In this document: positions 1 to 6,170 of the stretch, piece by piece
How positions within the stretch are numbered: position 1 is the stretch's first letter
Layout: every line of letters begins with the position of its first letter
NCBI GenBank assembly: GCA_030639305.1
Contig: DAOWCY010000206.1
Location: 1-12,655, forward strand
Length of the DNA stretch: 12,655 nt
Direction of reading: 5' to 3'
DNA from: JAGLQA01 sp023135565
GTDB taxonomy: Bacteria; Acidobacteriota; Aminicenantia; UBA2199
Position numbers and translations under genes: made by a program
Notes under the pieces: generated by a model
Database searches by the model: none
Told to the model about the DNA's origin: nothing
The model's input: the letters and a program-made list of their open reading frames with translations, nothing else

Positions 1-1
1 C

Positions 2-118
2 CAGTATAATTTCGATGAGTTTGGGACTAATGCCCGTTTGTTGAAGGCCGAAGGCTGTTCCGCTGATGGCCAAATGCTGAAAGCCGAATGCCGAAAGCTG
101 AAGGCTGTAAGTGTTTAG
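2..118 (+). CDS. possible C-terminal remnant of an upstream gene (uncertain)
   Basis: One forward frame is open from the window edge to a TAG at 116-118, giving about 38 residues that begin QYNFDEFGTNARLLKAEG. The first dozen residues look like ordinary protein. From about position 43 on, the frame runs through short GCCGAA/GCTGAAGG repeats that look non-coding. The true gene, if any, may therefore end upstream in another way. I do not recognise the protein, and openness over 117 nt is weak evidence. Confidence 0.22.
   Translation, partial: QYNFDEFGTNARLLKAEGCSADGQMLKAECRKLKAVSV
43..107. repeat. short degenerate GCCGAA(A)GCTGAAGG repeats
   Basis: Variants of GAAGGCCGAAGGCTG recur at 43-57 and, in denser form, at 77-107 (CTGAAAGCCGAATGCCGAAA followed by GCTGAAGGCTG). 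The units are imperfect and irregularly spaced, so this is a degenerate simple repeat rather than a CRISPR or VNTR with fixed period. It sits upstream of the pepD promoter and has no visible coding role. Confidence 0.6.
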
Positions 119-140
119 TTTTTCCAAAACTGAACACTTA
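108..140. terminator. strong hairpin upstream of the pepD promoter
   Basis: Arms at 108-122 (TAAGTGTTTAGTTTT) and 126-140 (AAAACTGAACACTTA) pair over 15 positions with a single G-T wobble and a 3-nt loop. The stem ends 12 nt before the -35 box of the pepD promoter. No clean U-run follows on either strand, so it is not a canonical intrinsic terminator. It may insulate pepD from upstream transcription or be part of a mobile repeat. A related sequence appears just after pepD near 1679-1700. Confidence 0.5.
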
Positions 141-152
141 CGATATTTTGAC

Positions 153-181
153 TTGACATTTACCCTTTTTTCTTTTATATT
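153..181 (+). promoter_or_regulatory. sigma70-type promoter of pepD
   Basis: TTGACA at 153-158 and TATATT at 176-181 are separated by exactly 17 nt. The predicted transcription start is near 188, leaving a leader of about 20 nt that contains the ribosome-binding sequence AAGGAG (194-199). This promoter lies inside the longer open frame starting at 111, so the start at 207 must be preferred. Confidence 0.75.
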
Positions 182-206
182 ATTGTTTAACGTAAAGGAG
201 ACGGCT

Positions 207-1667
207 ATGAAAATTGAGCACGAAAAAACAAAGGAAGCTTTAAAATGGTTCGAAGAGATCAGCAAAATCCCTCGCTGTTCGAAAAATGAGGAAAAAATTG
301 CCCTGTGGTTGGTAGACTGGGCTAAAAAAAATAACTTCGAGGCCGAGATGGACAGCGTGAAAAACACGTTGATAAAGGTCCCGGCTTCTCCCGGATACGA
401 GAATTCACCCACTGTCATTATCCAGGGACATATGGACATGGTATGCGAAAAAACACCCGATTCCAACCATGATTTCACTAAAGACCCTATCAAATTTGTT
501 TTTGAGGGAGAGTGGCTAACCGCGGATAAGACAACATTAGGAGCCGATAACGGCATAGCGATTGCCATGGCCATGGCTATGGCGCTGGATAAAGAACTCG
601 AACACCCCCCCTTAGAACTTTTTTTTACAGTGGATGAAGAAACCGGGCTTACCGGCGTCAATGAATTGCAGCCGGGATTTTTAGATGGCAAGATATTGAT
701 CAATATCGATTCCGAAGATGAAGGGGTTTTTACCGTGGGCTGCGCCGGCGGTATCAATACCTACCTGTCCCTGCCCAGCGAATATGAAGATGTTCCTGCC
801 GGGTATAAAAAATTCAAAATCAATGCCGGCGGAATGAAAGGCGGTCATTCAGGGATCGACATCGCTTTAGGCAAAGCGAATGCCATCAAGATCGTGAGCA
901 GGGCCCTGCGGGCGGTTATCAAAGAAGAAATCGACTTGCGGATTGCCGATATTAAAGGCGGCAGCGCACACAACGCCATTCCCCGGGACGCCTGGGCTGT
1001 TGTGTTTGTGCCCGAAAAGGACCAGGATAATATGAAAGAGATTATCTTACGATCCAGTGAAACATTCAACAGTGAATTTAAATGCACCGACCCCGATCTT
1101 TTCGTAACCGTGGAAGACAGCGAAGAAGACTATGATAAGCTCCTGACCGCTGGAAAGACCCGGGAAACGATAGATTTTATTTCGGTTATCCCGCATGGCG
1201 TGGCGTTCATGTCGCCGGACATCGAGGGCCTGGTGGAAACTTCCAACAACCTGGCAAACGTAAGTATAAACAGCAAAGAAAAGAAAATAGATATATTAAC
1301 CAGCCAAAGAAGTGCGGTAATTTCCCGGTTGAATGCCCATACAGACGGGATAGAAGCAGTGGCCCGTTTGGCCGGAGGCGATGCCTACAGCAGTGACGGC
1401 TATCCGCCCTGGCAGCCCAATATGGCTTCGCCGCTGTTAGATAGAAGTAAAAAACTGTACGAAAAATTATTTAAAAAAGAACCGGTGGTGGAAATAATCC
1501 ATGCCGGCTTAGAATGCGGCATCATCGGCGATAAGTACCCCGGTATGGACATGATCTCCATTGGACCGACTTTAAAATATCCCCACTGCCCGGATGAAAA
1601 GATTCATGTGGGCACCATCGGCAAAATATGGGATTTTATCGCCGCTCTCTTAAAAGACCTGAAATAG
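207..1667 (+). CDS. pepD: cytosolic aminoacyl-histidine dipeptidase (PepD, M20C)
   Basis: This 486-residue protein is a di-zinc aminopeptidase-type dipeptidase that hydrolyses a broad range of dipeptides, including Xaa-His, in the cytoplasm during peptide recycling. Family motifs are in the expected order: GHMDMV at 74-79 with metal ligands H75 and D77, TLGADNG at 110-116 with the bridging D114, DEETG at 143-147 with catalytic E144 and ligand E145, D168 in NIDSEDEG, GGHSG in the lid region, and a C-terminal PHCPDEKIH with a candidate last ligand near H460. The length matches E. coli PepD closely. The frame is open from 111, but AAGGAG at 194-199, the ATG at 207 and a near-perfect promoter at 153-181 fix the start. 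There is no signal peptide. It is monocistronic, with the gene beyond it on the opposite strand. Confidence 0.95.
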   Translation: MKIEHEKTKEALKWFEEISKIPRCSKNEEKIALWLVDWAKKNNFEAEMDSVKNTLIKVPASPGYENSPTVIIQGHMDMVCEKTPDSNHDFTKDPIKFVFEGEWLTADKTTLGADNGIAIAMAMAMALDKELEHPPLELFFTVDEETGLTGVNELQPGFLDGKILINIDSEDEGVFTVGCAGGINTYLSLPSEYEDVPAGYKKFKINAGGMKGGHSGIDIALGKANAIKIVSRALRAVIKEEIDLRIADIKGGSAHNAIPRDAWAVVFVPEKDQDNMKEIILRSSETFNSEFKCTDPDLFVTVEDSEEDYDKLLTAGKTRETIDFISVIPHGVAFMSPDIEGLVETSNNLANVSINSKEKKIDILTSQRSAVISRLNAHTDGIEAVARLAGGDAYSSDGYPPWQPNMASPLLDRSKKLYEKLFKKEPVVEIIHAGLECGIIGDKYPGMDMISIGPTLKYPHCPDEKIHVGTIGKIWDFIAALLKDLK

Positions 1668-1703
1668 CAAAATCAAGAGTAACTGTTCAGTTTTTGAAAA
1701 ATT

Positions 1704-1893
1704 AGCAGTTCATAATGTAGTTCACCTCAGGGAGGGAATTGGGTACCGGCTCGGTAAGTCGAACGGCCCCATCCCTTCTCGATAGGGGGTGAAATTTCAC
1801 TGTTTGAACGAAGTGAGTTTGAAATCTTAGTGAGACGAACCGCAAGCCGGTCAATTCCCGGGCTAAACGGGCATGAACGGAATATGAACTGCT
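1704..1893. repeat. ~190-nt imperfect palindromic element between convergent genes
   Basis: The outer arms AGCAGTTCAT (1704-1713) and ATGAACTGCT (1884-1893) are exact inverted copies. A second pair of arms, around 1734-1755 and 1839-1859, shares GGGAATTG and ACCGGCT cores in inverted orientation. The centre adds a C/G-rich hairpin near 1767-1789, the dyad GTGAAATTTCAC (1789-1800) and repeated GTTTGAA segments. The element fills the gap between pepD and the convergent gene, and its end coincides with that gene's stop codon. It could be a MITE-like or REP-like palindrome that also acts as a bidirectional terminator. No transposase is nearby and no family name is claimed. Confidence 0.55.
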
Positions 1894-2951
1894 TACCCGC
1901 CTTTGGTTTTGGTCTTCTGACGATAGAAATTTACCGCCAGGTTACGAATCACCGGGCTTATATTCTTGTCTTTCATCAGCAGGCGCAAATCCCTGAGGTA
2001 AAGCTTTTTTATAAATCCTAAGGCGCTTTTAACCGGCGTCTTAGGATTTTGCACTAAGCCCAAAGAGACCGAGTAATCTTTGGTCCAATCCCTGTTGCGG
2101 GCGATTTTTCCTATTATTTCACCCGGGATACTCTTATTCCGGATCATCAAACCGACCTCATCTTTACTGAGTTTGGGACTCTCGATGACCGCAGTCATGA
2201 CCATCTTATTGCTGTCTTTTACCAATATCGCACGTTGGGTTTTGTCCCCGGTTAACGCTAATTTCACCCTTTCCGAAACCGACATGGCGTTGATCATTTG
2301 CAGCGAGGTATTGGTCTCCTTTTTTATTTGCTCGATTAGCTCGTCTTCCGATTCCTCTGGGTCTTTTTTTTCTTCTATGAGCGCCCCGGCCAGGACCTCG
2401 GTCACCTCTTCCAGCACATCTGCAGCGATTATCTCCTCAGCCGCCCCGGCCTGTAAATAGAAATCCCTGATCTCTTTTATTTTACCTTTAATAAAATTGC
2501 CGGTTTTCGGGTTAAGTTCCATCACGTCCATGATCTGCGGGTAAGCGATAAGTTTTATCTGGTTGTCCAATAGAGCTTCAAGCATGGCCGGCTGGCCTTT
2601 TTCCGCTATTTTTATTAGAAATTCATAAGGAAAAGCCTGGTTGTGGATCACTTTTGCAATAATGTTTTGATTTTTCTTGCCCAGGGCCTCCAGGAGAACA
2701 AAGTAGGCGACCCGGTGATTAGCCCGGGTTTTGTCCACATAGTTTGTTTTTGTGATTTCGGAAATATCTTTGAGCAGCGCCAGGGATTTTTCTTTATATC
2801 TTCCATCCCCTACAGTAAAGACAAGAGCCTCGAGATACTCTTCTTCGGTAAAGGGCAGTTGTTTTAAGAATAACATCTCTAACAGTTCCTCGTTTGCCTC
2901 ACCCTGGACAACTTTAAGAACCAGCGGATTGTTTGATATTAAGTCCGTCAT
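1893..2951 (-). CDS. conserved-looking helical-repeat protein of unknown function
   Basis: This protein of 352 residues is not one I can name. It has no signal peptide or membrane span, so it is probably cytoplasmic. Residues 1-165 are predicted helical and rich in Leu, Ala and Lys. A strongly acidic linker follows at about 193-212. Residues 224-343 hold short helical units with recurring patterns (ERVKLALTGDK, RAILVKDSNK, IRNKSIPGEI, IARNRDW, VQNPKTP), like HEAT/leucine-rich-variant solenoids. Such folds usually bind other proteins. The ATG overlaps the TGA of the rodZ-like gene by 4 nt, so the two are translationally coupled and probably act together at the envelope or in signalling; the latter is inference. 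The gene ends in the palindromic element downstream of pepD. Confidence 0.8.
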   Translation of the reverse strand: MTDLISNNPLVLKVVQGEANEELLEMLFLKQLPFTEEEYLEALVFTVGDGRYKEKSLALLKDISEITKTNYVDKTRANHRVAYFVLLEALGKKNQNIIAKVIHNQAFPYEFLIKIAEKGQPAMLEALLDNQIKLIAYPQIMDVMELNPKTGNFIKGKIKEIRDFYLQAGAAEEIIAADVLEEVTEVLAGALIEEKKDPEESEDELIEQIKKETNTSLQMINAMSVSERVKLALTGDKTQRAILVKDSNKMVMTAVIESPKLSKDEVGLMIRNKSIPGEIIGKIARNRDWTKDYSVSLGLVQNPKTPVKSALGFIKKLYLRDLRLLMKDKNISPVIRNLAVNFYRQKTKTKGG

Positions 2952-3685
2952 TTTTTTAACATTGCCTCCAAATTTAGTGGATTGATAAATATTCTTTGCG
3001 GCTTCATTAGATTTTTTAAATATGAGACTTCTTCCCCGTTCAAGAAAAACCTGACAGCGGCGGGATTACCTATAAAAAAAACAAATTCATAACCGCTAAT
3101 TTCAAATTTCTCATCTTTTTCAAAGGTTTTTTCGAACACCTGCCGTTTGCTTCTCCACACCTGTGTCCAGCAAGTATCGAGGAAATCGATTTTCACGTTT
3201 ACAGGTGAACGGTCGGGGCTGAAAGGTTTATTTAAAGGCCCTATGCCGATCCCCGTGGCAGGAAAATTAACCTTGCTGAAATCCAAAAAACCCGGGATAA
3301 AACCGGCCTTCTTAAAGTCCAAAAAAGCAGCGGCTGCGGCAGCCAAAATCACAAAAAGCAGCACGATAATAGTTTTCTTTTTTCTTTTAAACCTGGCATA
3401 TCTTAATTTCGGTACAAAGCTATTAGCCGGTTCTTCGTTTTCGTTATTGGGGAAAATTAGGCGGTTTTTATTTATTTCGAAAAACTCATCCACATCTACG
3501 GCGATGGCTTCCAGGTAGTTCTTAATATAGTTTTTAATATAAAAATCGCCCCGGATTAGATGCCAATCGCCGTCTTCGAGAGCTTTTAGAAACCTGGTAT
3601 TGATATTCGTTTTCCTGGAAACTTGTTTCAGGGATATATTTTTGTTATTTCTCTCATTTTTCAAGATTTCGCCGATTTCTGTCAT
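2948..3685 (-). CDS. rodZ: RodZ-like helix-turn-helix membrane protein
   Basis: The architecture is the classic RodZ order. A cytoplasmic Xre-type helix-turn-helix lies at about residues 5-70 (GEILKNERNNKNISLKQVS and FLKALEDGDW). A basic stretch and one membrane helix follow at about 103-124 (KRKKKTIIVLLFVILAAAAA). The periplasmic C-terminal domain at about 165-245 resembles DUF4115 (VNVKIDFLDTCWTQVW, FLNGEEVSYL). RodZ links MreB to the elongation machinery and sets rod shape. An in-frame ATG at 3691 adds two residues, but the -10 box TACAAT ends at 3692, so transcription should begin near 3685, exactly at the second ATG. No Shine-Dalgarno is visible, which suggests a leaderless message. The periplasmic part is short compared with enterobacterial RodZ (about 245 residues in total versus over 330). 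Confidence 0.85.
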   Translation of the reverse strand: MTEIGEILKNERNNKNISLKQVSRKTNINTRFLKALEDGDWHLIRGDFYIKNYIKNYLEAIAVDVDEFFEINKNRLIFPNNENEEPANSFVPKLRYARFKRKKKTIIVLLFVILAAAAAAFLDFKKAGFIPGFLDFSKVNFPATGIGIGPLNKPFSPDRSPVNVKIDFLDTCWTQVWRSKRQVFEKTFEKDEKFEISGYEFVFFIGNPAAVRFFLNGEEVSYLKNLMKPQRIFINPLNLEAMLKK

Positions 3686-3691
3686 ATTCAT

Positions 3692-3719
3692 ATTGTATGT
3701 ATTAAAATAAATATGTCAA
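3692..3719 (-). promoter_or_regulatory. promoter of the rodZ-like operon
   Basis: On the minus strand TTGACA (3719-3714) and TACAAT (3697-3692) are spaced by 16 nt. The -10 box abuts the ATG at 3691, so the expected start falls near 3685 and the transcript would have essentially no leader. It is divergent from the toxin-antitoxin promoter, about 60 nt away. Confidence 0.6.
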
Positions 3720-3757
3720 GCCTTTTTTTACTATATCCTAACATCAACGAGTGCCGT

Positions 3758-3804
3758 AATACAAAAAATGGCCTTTTGTATTGACAAAAACGGGTTTTTG
3801 TATT
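3758..3804. promoter_or_regulatory. three-box operator of the toxin-antitoxin module
   Basis: A 9-nt box occurs three times: AATACAAAA at 3758-3766 and its complement TTTTGTATT at 3774-3782 and 3796-3804. The first two form an inverted repeat around an ATGGCC-containing centre. The second and third are direct copies with centres 22 nt apart, about two helical turns. The last box reaches the -10 region of the antitoxin promoter. This is a likely binding site for the ribbon-helix-helix antitoxin, giving autoregulation. Confidence 0.55.
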
Positions 3805-3809
3805 ATATT
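3781..3809 (+). promoter_or_regulatory. sigma70-type promoter of the vapBC-like module
   Basis: TTGACA (3781-3786) and TATATT (3804-3809) are separated by 17 nt, nearly consensus. The predicted transcription start is around 3816. AGGAGG (3821-3826) then lies 5 nt before the antitoxin ATG. The box repeats described for the operator overlap both elements. Confidence 0.75.
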
Positions 3810-3831
3810 AATAGAGGCAGAGGAGGCCAAT

Positions 3832-4080
3832 ATGGAACGTGTAGTAAAAACAATCAGGTTTCCCGGTGATGTGCTGGAAGAGATGCTCCCTTTTATGAAG
3901 AAAAACAACCTGAATTTTACCGATTTCGTTATGGAAGCAATCAAAAACTATATCCGCGTTTTAAAATATAAAGAGGGTATCAAAAGCAGTTCCGGAGCCT
4001 GGAAGAACGGAGATCATCCCGAACTGGCGGAGGGAGTCGAAGATTATGTCAGGAAGATGAGGGAAGGCCGGTCGGTGTAA
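3832..4080 (+). CDS. ribbon-helix-helix antitoxin (VapB-like)
   Basis: The product is 82 residues. Its N-terminus has the pattern of a ribbon-helix-helix domain: a beta strand (RVVKTIRFPGD, residues 3-13) followed by two helices (VLEEMLPFMKKN and FTDFVMEAIKNYIRV). The C-terminal half is hydrophilic and charged, as expected for the disordered part of an antitoxin that wraps the toxin active site. The N-terminal dimer should bind the repeated TTTTGTATT boxes upstream. AGGAGG lies 5 nt before the ATG, and an upstream in-frame TTG at 3781 is part of the -35 box and is not used. The stop codon overlaps the toxin ATG by one base (TAATG), the usual arrangement for stoichiometric control. Confidence 0.82.
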   Translation: MERVVKTIRFPGDVLEEMLPFMKKNNLNFTDFVMEAIKNYIRVLKYKEGIKSSSGAWKNGDHPELAEGVEDYVRKMREGRSV

Positions 4081-4469
4081 TGGCTTTATTCGATACCGAC
4101 GTGTTGATCGATCACCTCAGGGGGAATGAAGGCGCCGGGAAAGTATTATTAAGGTTCCGGGATGAGAAGAATTGCTGCAGTGTAATAACCAGCGGTGAAA
4201 TATTGTTCGGCATGAGAATTGAAGAACAAGAGCACACCCTTGCTTTATTAGATAGTTTAGAGGAGCTTGCCGCGGACAGTGAGATCGTTCGTCTCGCCCA
4301 TGATATAAAAATCCGGGCAAAAGGTTATCGTTTGCAGCTCTATGATTGTATTATCGCAGCCACTGCCCTCAAATTTGCCCAGGTGCTGGTTACACGAAAC
4401 GCAAAACACTATCCCGATAAAAGATTAAACCTTTATGTTCCCGGTTATCCGCCGCTGGATAAAGAATAG
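4080..4469 (+). CDS. vapC: PIN-domain toxin ribonuclease (VapC-like)
   Basis: This 129-residue PIN-domain protein is the likely toxin. PIN toxins are Mg2+-dependent endoribonucleases that cut tRNA or rRNA. The acidic residues are present: D5 in FDTDVLIDHLRG, E40 in ITSGEILFG, D89 in LYDCIIAATAL, and the C-terminal LVTRNAKHY motif, where N107 takes the last position as in many VapC proteins. The full length and intact motifs suggest an active enzyme. It is coupled to the antitoxin by a 1-nt overlap. The kinase gene begins only 13 nt after the toxin stop, so readthrough from the toxin-antitoxin promoter probably transcribes the kinase too. The RNA target cannot be read from the sequence. Confidence 0.88.
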   Translation: MALFDTDVLIDHLRGNEGAGKVLLRFRDEKNCCSVITSGEILFGMRIEEQEHTLALLDSLEELAADSEIVRLAHDIKIRAKGYRLQLYDCIIAATALKFAQVLVTRNAKHYPDKRLNLYVPGYPPLDKE

Positions 4470-4482
4470 TCGAAGAATAAAA

Positions 4483-5904
4483 ATGAGCACCATCCAACTT
4501 ATAGAGTCAAACGAAAAACAAGGGCACGTTGTCCGTTCGCTATTGGTAGATCATGGTTTCCAGGTTTTCCTGAGCCCCGATATCGATGCTGCCAAAAAGA
4601 AACTGCAAGCTGTCGTGCCGCACCTGTTAGTGATCGGCTTAGACATAAAAGATGCCCGGTTTTTCGAATTTTACCACTGGCTTTGTAATACCTTTCCCTG
4701 GGCCCGCATACCGCGGGTGTTCATTTCCGGCGAAAAATTGGTTGAAATTGCCCGGGAATTGGAAATAGACGAAAACGAAAAAATTTTTTCCCGCCCTTTA
4801 GATGTGGCCCGTTTTTTAGCTGCTGTCAAGAATTTATTAGGGCCAGGCAGCGGCGTTGTACAAAAAACAGGTGAAGATTACTTAGCTTCTTTGCCCGGTA
4901 GAAAAATAGGCTCCATCACTGTCCGCGAAGAGATCGCCCGCGGCGGTATGGGCGCGGTTTTTCTCGGTTACCAGGAATCCTTAGAACGCAAAGTGGCGGT
5001 TAAATTGCTCCTGCCCGATATGGTGGGCGACCCTTATGCAGCGCAGCGGTTCCGCAGGGAAGCAGCAGCGGCCGCCCGGTTAAAAAGCCCCCATATCGTA
5101 CAGATATTCGATTTCGGTGAAATAGACCATAATGTGTTTTATATCTGCATGGAATACTTAGAAGGCGACATCCTGGAGGTTTACCGGGAAAAACAAGGCA
5201 AAGTCCCCTTAGAAAAAGCGGTTTCTATTATTTCGCAGGTATCCGCGGGCCTGCTGGCTGCTCATGACGCCGGGCTGGTGCACCGGGACATCAAACCTTC
5301 CAACCTGGTTATTAATGCCCGGGATCACGTAACTATCACGGATTTCGGTTTAGTGCGGGGCCAGGTAAAAATAGAATTGACCCGGAGTGACATGATTGTC
5401 GGCTCACCCCAGTACATGTCCCCGGAGCAGGCAGCGGGGGACCGGTTGGATGCACGTTCGGACATATACTCATTAGGGATTATTTTCTACCGGCTGGTGG
5501 CGGGCGAACTCCCTTTCAGCGGTGACAACCCTATCAAAATCGTGCTGCAGCACATGAAGGAACCCATGCCTGACCTCAAAAAAATCGTGCCCTCCATCCC
5601 GGACCGGGCAGTGGAAATTATCGAACGGATGACCAGGAAGAAACCGGCGGACAGGTATGACAACTGCCGGGAACTGCTGTCGGACGTAGACGCCCTTAAA
5701 AACCTACCCGATGCGGCCGAAGTGAGGCCGGTGCAGCAGGTTGAAAAAAAACCGGGACATTCTCCGACGCCACCGTGGCGCTGCCTGTGGAGCAGCCGGT
5801 GCAGCAGGTTGAAAAAAAAATCGAGACATCTTCCGGCGCCACTGTGGTTCTGCCGCTGCAGCAAGCGCCGGAGCAGGAACCGGAGCCGCAGATCCCGGTA
5901 TTAA
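4483..5904 (+). CDS. serine/threonine protein kinase with N-terminal pseudo-receiver, frame broken at the C-terminus
   Basis: Residues 1-120 resemble a receiver domain (LIESNEKQGHVVRSLLVDHG, IFSRPLDVARFLAAV), but the position of the phosphoacceptor reads VIGLDIKD and the N-terminal acidic pair is SNE, so it is probably not phosphorylated in the usual way. Residues 143-405 form a complete Hanks-type kinase: glycine loop ARGGMGAVF (152-160), K174 in VAVKLL, E193, HRDIKPSN with D269, DFG with D287, SPEQ (313-316) and DIYSLG. There is no membrane segment before the break. After residue 423 the sequence becomes an unnatural Arg/Ser/Cys/Trp-rich tail, while a sensible continuation lies in the -1 frame. 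The switch point is an A8 run at 5744-5751. The ATG at 4483 is preferred over one at 4435, which lies inside the toxin gene. Confidence 0.85.
   Translation: MSTIQLIESNEKQGHVVRSLLVDHGFQVFLSPDIDAAKKKLQAVVPHLLVIGLDIKDARFFEFYHWLCNTFPWARIPRVFISGEKLVEIARELEIDENEKIFSRPLDVARFLAAVKNLLGPGSGVVQKTGEDYLASLPGRKIGSITVREEIARGGMGAVFLGYQESLERKVAVKLLLPDMVGDPYAAQRFRREAAAAARLKSPHIVQIFDFGEIDHNVFYICMEYLEGDILEVYREKQGKVPLEKAVSIISQVSAGLLAAHDAGLVHRDIKPSNLVINARDHVTITDFGLVRGQVKIELTRSDMIVGSPQYMSPEQAAGDRLDARSDIYSLGIIFYRLVAGELPFSGDNPIKIVLQHMKEPMPDLKKIVPSIPDRAVEIIERMTRKKPADRYDNCRELLSDVDALKNLPDAAEVRPVQQVEKKPGHSPTPPWRCLWSSRCSRLKKKSRHLPAPLWFCRCSKRRSRNRSRRSRY
5727..5820 (+). repeat. 25-nt direct repeats (68 nt apart) carrying A8/A9 tracts in the kinase gene
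   Basis: The same 25 bases, GCCGGTGCAGCAGGTTG plus eight A's, occur at 5727-5751 and from 5795 on, where the A run has nine. The sequences after each run are also related: ATTCTCCGACGCCACCGTGG and ATCTTCCGGCGCCACTGTGG. The period is 68 nt, one short of 23 codons. Restoring one A to the first run makes the protein a clean 23-residue repeat (VEKK, then DATVALPVEQ, against VEKK, then GATVVLPLQQ). Confidence 0.9.
5744..5751 (+). promoter_or_regulatory. candidate -1 slippery site (A8) in the kinase gene
   Basis: In the kinase frame the codons are GAA AAA AAA, so the heptamer A-AAA-AAA has the correct phase for -1 tandem slippage. Reading one base back gives ACC GGG ACA and enters the downstream repeat and C-terminal domain. 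A small hairpin (CGCCA/TGGCG, 5768-5780) lies 17 nt downstream, further than is usual for a stimulator. RNA polymerase slippage on A8, or an indel error, would explain the data equally well. Confidence 0.4.
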
Positions 5905-6140
5905 AAGGTACTGCGCCCAGGACCCTGCTGAACCAGGTGCGGTTGGAATTTTCCAAGATAGTCGGCCCTATCGGCAGGGTTGTGTTTGAAAAGGCAATCA
6001 AAAATTCCGGTTTTACTACGGAGGAATTCCCCTTCAGCCGTTTGCCGGCGTTGGTGGATGAGTTGGCAGCAAAGATCGGCCCTGCGGAGCGTCGAGCTTT
6101 CAAAAAAAAGATTCAAAATTTAATTCATGCCGGATTTTGA
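5775..6140 (+). CDS. C-terminal domain of the kinase, in the -1 frame
   Basis: This frame continues the kinase once one base is regained at the A8 run, so a joined protein from 4483 to 6140 would be 552 residues. It starts with a proline/glutamine/glutamate-rich linker containing the repeated PVQQVEKK motif. It ends with a compact domain of about 75 residues (TAPRTLLNQVRLEFSKIVGP through LIHAGF), predicted as a helical bundle. The domain resembles small C-terminal modules found after Hanks kinases in several proteobacteria, though I cannot name it confidently. A GTG at 5775 gives the listed start, but no ribosome-binding sequence precedes it, so independent translation is unlikely. The TGA at 6138-6140 overlaps the -35 region of the next gene. 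Confidence 0.7.
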   Translation: MALPVEQPVQQVEKKIETSSGATVVLPLQQAPEQEPEPQIPVLKGTAPRTLLNQVRLEFSKIVGPIGRVVFEKAIKNSGFTTEEFPFSRLPALVDELAAKIGPAERRAFKKKIQNLIHAGF

Positions 6141-6164
6141 AAAAAAGGATTTTTTTGATATAAT
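6137..6164 (+). promoter_or_regulatory. extended -10 promoter giving a leaderless transcript
   Basis: TTGAAA (6137-6142), 16 nt, then TATAAT (6159-6164) preceded by TGA, so this is an extended -10 (TGnTATAAT). The expected start, 7 nt after the -10, is 6171, the A of the ATG of the next gene. No Shine-Dalgarno lies between them. Confidence 0.65.
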
Positions 6165-6170
6165 TTGTTA

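Noticed and set aside
43..107. Possible CRISPR array
   Set aside because: Units are short, degenerate and irregular, with no spacers or cas genes.
111..206. Upstream extension of the pepD reading frame
   Set aside because: It spans a hairpin arm and a near-consensus promoter, and a good ribosome-binding sequence precedes ATG 207, where homology to PepD begins.
1830..2021. Small forward open frame across the palindromic element
   Set aside because: It has no ribosome-binding sequence, straddles the repeat and a minus-strand gene, and has no recognisable product.
2080..2460. Open frame antisense to the helical-repeat gene
   Set aside because: It has low-complexity Ser-rich composition and lies wholly inside a well-supported gene on the other strand.
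5753..5904. Arg/Ser/Cys-rich tail of the kinase frame as a real domain
   Set aside because: The composition is typical of GC-rich DNA read out of frame. The -1 frame gives a repeat-consistent linker and a compact domain.
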